Shown piece by piece: positions 55,630-64,000 of a stretch of 64,000 bases of DNA. This DNA is from Limnomonas spitsbergensis (lineage: Eukaryota; Chlorophyta; Chlorophyceae; Chlamydomonadales). Location of the stretch: contig JAYJMM010000119.1 of assembly GCA_037349105.1 (NCBI GenBank), positions 682,001-746,000 of the forward strand, in the 5' to 3' direction. Under the pieces are notes generated by a model that worked only from the letters and a program-made list of their open reading frames with translations, was not told the origin of the DNA and did not search any database. Numbering within the stretch: position 1 is the first letter of the stretch; each line of letters starts with the position of its first letter. The translations under genes and the position numbers were made by a program.

Positions 55630-57279
55630 GCTGAATATTGCCGTTCACTCGAAGACGTGGAAGCAGAGCTGACGGCCAACCAGCCCAACTATCAGGTGTG
55701 ATATTCCTGCACAGGTTTGCATGGAAAGATATAATCGATGGTTATGTCGTGGCGATGAGCTATCGTTTTACTGCACTCGACTAGAACTTGGGTTGCCCAC
55801 GCGGGTCAACGCACCTCACAGTCCCTCTTATTACGGCGTTGTGAAATTGGGGCGGAGAATATAAGATCGAAAGTGTTCATCGATGTGCAGCTGATCTGTT
55901 CTGTGTTTTCAATTTTCGATACAGATTCAGGGTTCAGGGTGGGGTTCAGGTGCTACTTCAGGGTTTGGCCCCTTTTGATCCTCTACTCCTCTGACCCGGT
56001 GGTGCATTCCTTATTTCCTTACATCTCTTTTCACATTTCGGCTGGCACGTATTTGTTGTGTGCGTAGTCCTTCGCGATGTTCGACACGGCCTGTTCCTTA
56101 AGCTGCTACCCAGCGGCTCCTGCGTTTTTGCCTGCAGAAACTGTGCTTCCTGCCTATTTCAGAACTGGGCGCTATCATCTGTCTGAAACCTTGAACCGGC
56201 CTTGGGTGTGTGCATACATACAGGAAACAGTCGCATGGGTGCAATTGCAAGACTTCAATGTTGGTGTTTCCCGTCTTGCCGAACGCACAGGCTTGACAGC
56301 TTGTCGTGTCAGGCCGAGACATCACTATTGCACTGAAGCCTACCCAATTTGAACGATACGAAGCACGAGCAGTCCTGAGCCATACATCTAGGAAGTCTCA
56401 GATAAATGGCATTACCCATGTTACCACCGGTATGCTAGGTTTTGTTATGAACGCCTACGTGGCACCTTGCCCGAGTGAGTGTGAGGTGGTGATGGTTTTG
56501 TTCTGAACTGAGCTGTTTTCCGGGATTCCGGCTGTCTCCATACTTATGTTTTGTAAATTGTAATGGAGGCATAGTGTGGTATGTTCATTCTCACCCGATG
56601 CCTGCCCGATACCACCCTGAGATCCCAAAGCTGTTGACTCGACCACTTTCAAATAGGCCATCCTATGTTGCAGCAAGTATACACCATGTAGGGCCCCACA
56701 AGTCAATAACGTTACACCTCTGGGCCCGCTAAAAGCTCAGCCGCGTGGGCGCCCAACTGTTCAGAGGGGAGTAAAGAAGGAACTAAAAGGAAGAGAGGGG
56801 GGAAGGAACAAAAGGAGAGGCCGGGAAGGCAAAGAAGACCAAGTCCAACACCTGAGTTCCACTAGAGACTAGCCCTCAACAAAGCCGCTCAGAAAAGATA
56901 AGTCGAGAAAAGCAAGCGTGAGGCCCCACAAGTGAGACTAGGGAGAGGGGACGTGTGAGTGTACCGGTCCATTCGAACGTAGGCAACCTTGGGAGTAGTG
57001 TTGTCATACTCGTAGCATGTGTGCGCACCAATAGGGGTCAGGGGAAGCTGTTAGGATATGTGATGTGGCTCAAGTTCGGCCAATGTTGCAGCATCCACCA
57101 TGCATGGCTTGCTGTCTTTCTGCCTCATGTACAGCATGTGCTCTACTGCACAGCTTTGCCGCTGTCCTTTAAGGGCTGTGCTGACGGAATGACTGCGCAA
57201 GTACCATAAACACCCTTTCACTGCTCATGGATACCCTGCTCCAACTTTCTGTCAGTCACTCAGGTATTGTTCTGCAGAT
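55630..57279. other. Spacer upstream of the MUN gene
   Basis: Should contain the MUN gene promoter (minus strand). An inverted R1 copy at 56702-56727 is followed by a purine-rich stretch (about 56760-56935). A repeated GGGTTCAGGG-type word occurs near 55930. No gene was recognised. Confidence 0.4.
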
Positions 57280-58219
57280 GTTTGTGGAGGTCATGCATGA
57301 GAGGGGTGTAGAAGTAGAGGATGGTAATGAACTGGCGATTTGCTATTGGATGAGGTGTTGGTTGGGTTTCAAGTCGGGTGAGAGGTTAGATCCATCGATG
57401 ACTTGCTTTGGATGCGTTTGATTCTGAAGATGACCAGCCTCTTAATGAACTGCGACGCCTGGCCTTTGTTTTTGCCCTGGTCGGTACGGTGCAATCAATT
57501 TGCTGTTGCAAAACAGTACATTCCACACTTTTGAAAAAATTGCATGGAACGACCTGGGCAAAATGTAAGCCCAACCCCTGGCCCAACCTGTGTGAGCCCG
57601 GTACAATAAAAGGGCAACCCGGTTTTTCCGAGGGTTTGCAAAGGTCATTGTATGACCCTGCTGTGATCCCAGGAATGAGCACTGCCCCAAACCAAGCACG
57701 ACAAGGAAGGGACATGAAAACATGAAAAAGAATGTGGTAACGAATGGGGTCCTTAATTCAGCCCGCTGGCTCATTATGACACGCATTACATGTGAGGTAA
57801 GCAATCATTGTGGCATGACGTGTGATTGATTAATTGATTGCTGCCTAGCGCAGTAATGTCTACGAAAAGCTGGTGTGTTTACTCCTTGGTTGCTTCTCCG
57901 AGACAAGGGTTGGAAGGTCCACCTGTAGGGGCATAAGCCATAAACACTAGCAGGACCTGGAAATTGAAGATTTCCTAAAAATTTACAGACCCATTCTAAT
58001 AGTTTATTGACCCATCCTCTGCCCCCACATGTTAAGCTGGTTAACGTTGTTGCAGGAGAGTGGGCGAGGAGTTGCCCAACCTCCAATGCACCAGCCGAGA
58101 TAGATTCAAACTACCGGTACTATCATGGCGCAGAGATGATCCATGTGGGGGAGGCCGTGCGCTGGTGGCTGCAGCCAAACAACGTTGCGGAGGGCATGGT
58201 GCAGCGCAAGGTGGAATGA
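57280..58219 (+). CDS. Possible exons of an unrecognised plus-strand gene
   Basis: Exon-like pieces: one after TTCTGCAG at 57279 (MFVEVMHERGVEVEDGNEL), one near 57410-57460 (DAFDSEDDQPLNELR), and one after TTGTTGCAG near 58056, ending at TGA 58219 (IDSNYRYYHGAEMIHVGEAV). They could be parts of one gene or a decayed transposon. Phases were not reconciled and no family was recognised. Confidence 0.2.
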
Positions 58220-59448
58220 AGGGCAGAGCATACAAATAAGTTTTTTGTGGGGTAAAACAATTGTGTATTTTGGGGGCACGGCATTCATTCATTTTCTTCA
58301 AGAGCAACCATTGCAGTTTGAGGGGAAATGAAATGTATGATATCATTATGTTGATCGTTGTGTTACTGGTTTTTTTTGCTTGAAAGACAAGTACAGCCTG
58401 GGCTTTCCCAATGGCCTATCTGTGCCATTTCTTCAATTGGGGTGCAACATGTGAGGTGCAGCCAGGTTTCTCAGGGCAGCCATATCGGTGGTGACAGGCT
58501 TTCTTGTTTTCATGAACACACCCACTAAGTGACCAAGCAGGTGTTTACATCGGAATAACAAAGCAAGTTGAGTTCGCTTAGCAACGTAGCATAATCCATG
58601 GGTTCATATCAAGCAGCCAGAAATCCTACGGATCTTTCGCCAGATTCACTTCAACATACTGGTTAATGACGTTACACCTCTGGGCCCTGCTTAAATAAAG
58701 CTCGGCCACGTCGGCAAACATTAAGTCAGGTAGAAAAGTCAAGGGAGAAGGCACAAGAGGAAAGAAAGGAAAGCAAGTTCACCTTCCAAACAACAAGGAC
58801 AACAGAAAAAGGTCAGGCAAGCCGTATCCCCCGCCCCTGAATCCAACATACTGTTAGCTAGTGTCTCTCTCGAGTGAACACTTGGGCGCCATTTCAACCC
58901 CTCCCCTGCGAAAGCAAGGTCAGAAGCGTTGTTGCACCACAATTTCATTCATGCTCAAAAGCTGCAGGGGGCAGCTCGTTGGAGCTTTTCTGCCCATTAA
59001 AATCCTCGGTGTTCACTCCCCCCATCAGCCTGCACAACCAGTCAACTTGAGAACCTGTCCCTCTCCAGTCCATGTCCTTCCATCCCACCTCCTGGCAGGC
59101 CTGAGGCTTATCCTGTACCCACATCACATAGGCCTATCACTCTGGCTAAAAACCCTGCATAAAACATCCTGGGCTGAATGGCATTACCAAATGGGACCAT
59201 CAGGACTAATGAATATCTGTCACTGAAAGGATGAATACAGCTACCACACCACGTGCCAGAAGGACATGCAGATACACAAGGCTCATCTAGCCAAGATACC
59301 TTCATCAGGCTAATTGAAGATCCCCAGCTATTTGGTCCCAAGTCAGTTGGACGCACAGAAGCGCAGGGGATTGTTCCTTGGCACAAGTCCGACATCCACG
59401 CGTTAATAACACGGAACATACCGGTAAGGCGGTAACATGTTTTTTTAT
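58220..59448. other. Spacer with an R1 copy
   Basis: No gene was recognised. It contains an inverted R1 copy (58665-58688) followed by a purine-rich segment similar in style to that at 56760-56935, which suggests the repeat unit is longer than its core. The 3' UTR of the small membrane-protein gene should lie at the right end. Confidence 0.4.
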
Positions 59449-60210
59449 TTAACATTTGTCTGCCAGCACATGCACTGCTGCTGCTGCCCCGCCGTCATTC
59501 ATAGCAGGCGCCCGCTCCCGTCCCTTGGCATCCAGAATGTCAGGCCCCACGTCCCTGCTTCCTGAGTTGATGTACGCACCGCGCGGCATGCGCGGCATGG
59601 GGTTTTCCGGGTTGAACTTGGGTACGTAGTTCATGTGGTACCACACTGTAACCGTCAGGCAGGGTAGAAAGTACATGTTTCATTATTAGAACTCAAGCAC
59701 TTCCCATACATGTTGTCTAACTGGATAGATGCAAGTTCAGCAACCTGGCGATTCTGATTTGGATTTTGGAGGGGGGTGAGCTTGGTTGAGTAAGTTGATA
59801 CTGAACCACATGCCCAAGAAAAAAACAAAGAAAGCGGTCCCATCCCTCATGGTAAGCACATAACAAGGTTGTAGGAAACCAGCATAGAGGACACAGGGAA
59901 AGGCCAGCCACTCAATTCAGAGGACACAGGTCTAGCTGTAAGCCAGACCGAATGATGCATGCCATGCTGAATCATGCTTTACATTGCGTGCATGCATGCC
60001 ATGCTAGCTGTGCTCTGCTGGCACATGCAGGATGCATGTGACGTACCATGCGCTACACTACATCACCCCCATGCGCACATTCATGAGCTGGTCCTCACCT
60101 GGGAAGAATGCGGTGCCCATGATGGTGGTGGTGAAAGTCACCGCGAGAAAGACCTTGTTATTTTTCATCTTGTACCACAGCCCTCGGTCCCTTCTTTGGA
60201 ACGAAGACAT
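59449..60210 (-). CDS. Small single-TM protein, two exons
   Basis: Exon 1 is 60210-60099 from ATG; exon 2 is 59645-59449, ending TAA. The CAG|GTGAGG donor and TTACAG acceptor join in phase (TTC TTC CCA G|TG TGG). About 102 residues. A basic N-terminus (MSSFQRRDRGLWYKMKNNK) precedes one membrane span (about 20-38, VFLAVTFTTTIMGTAFFP). Then comes a conserved-looking hydrophilic part, PKFNPENPMPRMPRGAYIN followed by SGSRDVGPD. Size and layout resemble small accessory subunits of organellar membrane complexes, but I do not recognise the family. The tail after GPD is Ala-rich and less constrained. Confidence 0.65.
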
Positions 60211-61184
60211 TCTCAGGCCAATCAGCTTTCGACGCACAGTATAGATGCCGACTTGAGAGTGATGGGGACGGTCCTATGCTACTCTTGTTGGAACATTACC
60301 TACGCATCCACCCAATTGTCTATGTCGATATATAGATATACAGTCTGGGCCGCTTGCGCTAGCCTCCAGTTGGCAACTTCACAGCAGGGAGTGCTATGTA
60401 GATAGGGGATATGGATGGTTCAATCTGTCCAATAATTACAAGGATCCTTGGTGCTGCATCATGGTGTCGTAACTGGGAGGCCGTGCACGTGAAGGGTGAG
60501 AGAGCGCCAGTGAGAGAGCGAAGTGATTTGTGTGGTGCGGACAACCAGCTTTTGCATGGACCAGAGGAGTGTCAGGGATTGACGCAGCTTCATACTTTCA
60601 TGATACAACAGATCGCAGTTTGCCATGACACCCACAAGCACATGCGCGTCTTCGCTGATAGCACGGCAAGGAGAGCCGATAATGGTGCAATCTCCGGCGA
60701 TTCCGGTACAGTCGAGCCGACTTCTGAAAAAGGCCATTTCACACCAGTACCTGTTACAGGTATGCCAGCACATGCAGGTCCTCTGGGGTAGCAGCATACC
60801 CAATGGCCCCACAGCAGAGTTGTAGTGATGATGGTCACTGACCATCATCACTTCAACTGTTGCATGCCATCTTCTCTCCTGATGCTGATGTTTCATGTTT
60901 GCACCAACCGCGCCGTGTTGTCACGCTGCCACACCGAAATCCCGCCAGCAATATTGGGTAGCCTGTGCCGGTACAGGGCATTTGTCCCAACGCGCACCAG
61001 ATCACCTTCCTCACGACCCTGGGCAGACACTGCTGCACAGGTGGGGACCGAACTTTTATCAGCCTACAGGCCCCCGCCTCATCTCCTGCTCATTGACCTT
61101 TCGACAAAAGCTTCTATGCTCGAATACTGACGCGGTCACAACTCTACCTATATCAATTGACATACCGGTAGTTCATCCCCACCA
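60211..61184. other. Spacer between the small membrane-protein gene and the WD40 gene
   Basis: No gene was recognised. An imperfect inverted repeat (about 60823-60852, GATGATGGTCA / TGACCATCATC) is visible. It should contain the promoter of the gene to the left and the 3' UTR of the gene to the right, both on the minus strand. Confidence 0.4.
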
Positions 61185-63994
61185 CTACCAAACCCATGCA
61201 TGGTCAAGACCGCCGCCCCTGCTCAGTAGCGCCACAGAGGACAGGCTGCTGTCTGCGCACATGACCAGCGGCTGCACGACGTCCTCTGGCCAGGTGTAGC
61301 AGCGCCTGGCCGCGCAGCTGTGCCCGCTGGCGTCTGTCAAGTCCCAGACGCGCACCGAGTTGTCGGTAGCCAAGCTTAGACCTGCGGTCGCACCCTCGTT
61401 GAGACACAGCGAGACGACGCCAGCGCCGCCGGGATTCCCTAGAACCGCAACGGAGCCTGAGGGAGCCGCCGCCGCTGAAGCGGCTCCGTAGCCAGCGGTG
61501 TCGGACCGCGGCACCGCAAGATTGAGTTCGGAACCGTTGCTGCTGCAGCTGGCCGTCGGCAGCCCGCCGCCGCCGCCTGCTCTGTTGCCAGCGGCCGAGA
61601 GGTCCCACACCCGCACTGTCCCATCGGAGGAGGCTGAAACGGCGCGTCTGCCGTCAACGTCCAGCCCTGCAGCTGTAACTCGCCCGTCATGGCCGCTGAG
61701 GGCTGTGATGCAGCGCCCGCACCGGATGTCCCACAGCCTGGCGGTACTGTCCCAGGAGGCTGACAGCAGCAGCCTACCGTCCTGAGACGCTGCCAGGCCG
61801 ACAACTGGGCCCTGATGGCCGCTCAGGTCCCGGCCCAGCTGTTGACCTGTTGCCAGGTCCCACACCTGAATGGCAAGGGGATGGCATGGTGAAGGGCGGG
61901 GATAGGCAAGGTGAGAGGCACGCGTCTGGTGAGGATTCAATGAGCATTCTACGTCATGATGAAAAAACACTATCCCTGACACAGCCAGGCAGATCAATAC
62001 GGCATAATAGCCCATTTGAGCCCTGCGTACTTCACATGACCAGATTCAGCTTTCTATTTCCCATATTGGCTGCTGCTGAGTGCCCCCGCCTCCGTCCAGG
62101 CCTTCACACTCACTCAGTGGCCTCCTTCCCGTTTGCCTCCGAAGCCCCTGATCTGATCCTGATCTACGGGCGTCGTCTCACCGATTTCACCTTAATCGAG
62201 TTATCTGTCGAGCCAGTGACCAGCCTTTGATCCAGCAGCAGCGATGCCGTGATGGCACCACGGTGACCCGCCAGGACAGCCAGCAGACCTCCCTGCCGCT
62301 GCTGCTGATCCTGCTGATGGCAGGCGTCATCAGACCATCCAAATGCCGGCCTCTCCAGCCGCCGCGAGGCAGCAGCCGCTGAGGCTGCGGCCAGATCCCA
62401 CACCCTCACAGTCTGGTCTCGGGATCCGCTGACTGCCAGCCAGCCGTCGCCTCCTACCCCAACGCTCGTCACGGCGTCGCAGTGCCCCGAGAGCTCGCAC
62501 AGCAAGCCGTGGCTGTAGTCTTCGCTGCTGACGACGCAGGCGGCATGCTCGCCACGCACATCCCACACTTTGACAGCGTGGCTGACACGTACTGCCGGTG
62601 CCGAGCTGGATCCGGAGACGGAGCCAAATGCTCCCCGGACGGGGGGCGCACACCCAGTCCTTAATGCGCATGTTGGTGAGCTGGCATCGTTGGGGTGTAG
62701 ATCGTAAACACTGTGAGCTAGTGTGCTCTCATTCCCGTTCCGTCCATCGACCACTGCGGGATCCTCGCAGGGGTTGCTTACGCTGCTGTTTTGGGCTGCA
62801 CCTGAGGCCTCCCCTGGGCCATTCCATGCTGCAAACAGAGCGTGCTGCGTCCTGAAGGGTACTGCTGCCCCCGCTGCCGTCAATGCGGCCAGGCCTGCTG
62901 CGCCGCCCGAGGACGAAGAGGCGTAGAGCAGCATGGAGTTGTTGCTTAGGCATGCGGCGCGTGGTAAGGAGTCTACTGGGAAGTGACCGGCCACAAACTG
63001 CAGGTGCATAATCAGCATAAGTGAACCGTCATGATGCAGATTGTGAGTTGTGAGCAGAAATTACACCAGAAAAGACAGAGAGGGTAGAGGGCATCGTTTT
63101 TTCTTCAGCAATGTGAGTATTTCATGTTGCTGCATCTTTGCTGCTGGTTTTCGTTGCGCCAGTCTTACCCGTGCTTGGAAGAGGGAGGGAGGGAGGAGCA
63201 GGTTGGGCAGCTTCAGTCCCTACGTGAGCATAGATAGGAAGGCAATGGACGGCCGGTAGTTGAAACCTACTAGGTTCATGCGCAAGTTCATAGATACGGT
63301 AATAAACAACAGTCAGGGTGTTCATGACATTGTAGCACCATTGTATGCCTGCCTGCCTCCTTCTGTCCCAAGCTCCCAGCGATTGCAATGCCACCGCGAA
63401 TTCACTATGTAGAGAAGGAGCAGCCTGTCAGCAACAGCCCTTCGCTCCAGTTCCTCTGACCTGAAAACCTGTCGGCAGGCCGGTCACCGCCAGCAGCACC
63501 TCCCTCGCAGTGTCCCCGCTCAGCCCTGCGAGCAGCGCCTGCAGCCGCGGGGAGTGCAGGGAGGCGCGTACCGCCCTCAGCGCTCCCTGCGCCCTCAGTT
63601 GCACCAGGCAGGCCCGGAGCATGGGCCTGTACTGCACCCGGTCGGCCATCACGAGCCATTCGACGACATCCGGGGAGGAGGAGACGGAGGAGGACTGTGA
63701 TGTAGCAGCAGCAGCTGCGGCAGTGGCCGATTCCTGGCCACTGATGGCTCCGTGCGGTACGGCGGCCGGGCCGAAGGGGGATGGAAATGGCATCAGGCTG
63801 GTCTGCACTACGTTCAGGCAGCTTCTTAGCAGCTTCTCAAATCCATAGTGATGTGCGATGGGTGTGATCTTGAAGGCGCGCTCGAGGTTGAGCTTGGGCA
63901 TGCCTGAGTAGTAGCCGGGATACATGCCTGCGCATATGGTACATGCAGCTGGTGTGTCTGTTCTGGAGTTGCGATGTTTTGTTTTATATCTCAT
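61185..63994 (-). CDS. BTB plus WD40-propeller protein, 5' end outside the window
   Basis: Exons (minus): 63927-63461, 62997-62191, 61865-61185 (stop TAG); the start lies beyond 64000. The first visible exon has the end of a BTB domain and the helices after it (FKITPIAHHYGFEKLLRSC, VVEWLVMADRVQYRPMLRAC). The next two exons form about seven WD40 blades, with clear LSGH...VRVWDL, LAGH...SIKVWDL, LSGH...ARLWDI and LSGH...VRVWDL repeats, Ala/Ser-rich loops between some. Donor 63461 and acceptor 62997 are both phase 0, so BTB and propeller can be one protein, probably a substrate adaptor for a Cullin-3 ubiquitin ligase. Alternatively the BTB gene stops at 63428 and the WD40 gene is separate. Confidence 0.65.
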
Positions 63995-64000
63995 TTGCAG

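Overview
The window reads as nuclear DNA of a green alga (Viridiplantae, probably Chlorophyta). The evidence is a complete seven-exon gene for a chlorophyll a/b-binding antenna protein, genes split by many GT-AG introns, TGTAA motifs as likely poly(A) signals, TTTAGGG-type telomeric fragments, and intron-borne minisatellites. Exon coordinates below were read by eye; phase was checked at every junction. No rRNA, tRNA, CRISPR or prokaryotic operon was recognised.

Left third (1-17295): nested retroelements. A plus-strand element fills 4567-16133. It is flanked by CTAC and lies inside an ORF of an older, minus-strand element that begins at 17295 and shares its terminal repeat. The young element has the order A1 - genes - B1 - A2 - B2 (A about 730 bp, B 61 bp), the split-direct-repeat layout of tyrosine-recombinase retroelements, yet it encodes a DDE integrase. 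Its genes are gag, a protease-like ORF, an unknown ORF, and one long ORF joining a DNMT3-like cytosine methyltransferase, an integrase, a PHD finger and a C-terminal NPP-motif domain. I find no reverse transcriptase or RNase H. This is my best candidate for an undescribed system.

Middle (17296-34856): a 12-exon plus-strand gene (18241-28206) for a roughly 780-residue helical-repeat protein of the OPR/FASTK-like kind, probably organellar. A repeat-rich spacer with one possible intronless ORF follows. Then comes the minus-strand antenna gene (32149-34856).

Right (35653-63994): a 19-exon, 20-kb minus-strand gene (35653-55629) for a roughly 1550-residue C2 + MUN (Unc13/PATROL1-like) protein, whose introns hold four large tandem arrays and several duplicated splice junctions. 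After a spacer come a two-exon gene for a small one-TM protein (59449-60210, minus) and, at the edge, a minus-strand gene with a BTB region and a WD40 propeller (61185 to beyond the right edge). Three short dispersed repeat families (called R1, R2, R3 here) are scattered from about 20 kb onward.
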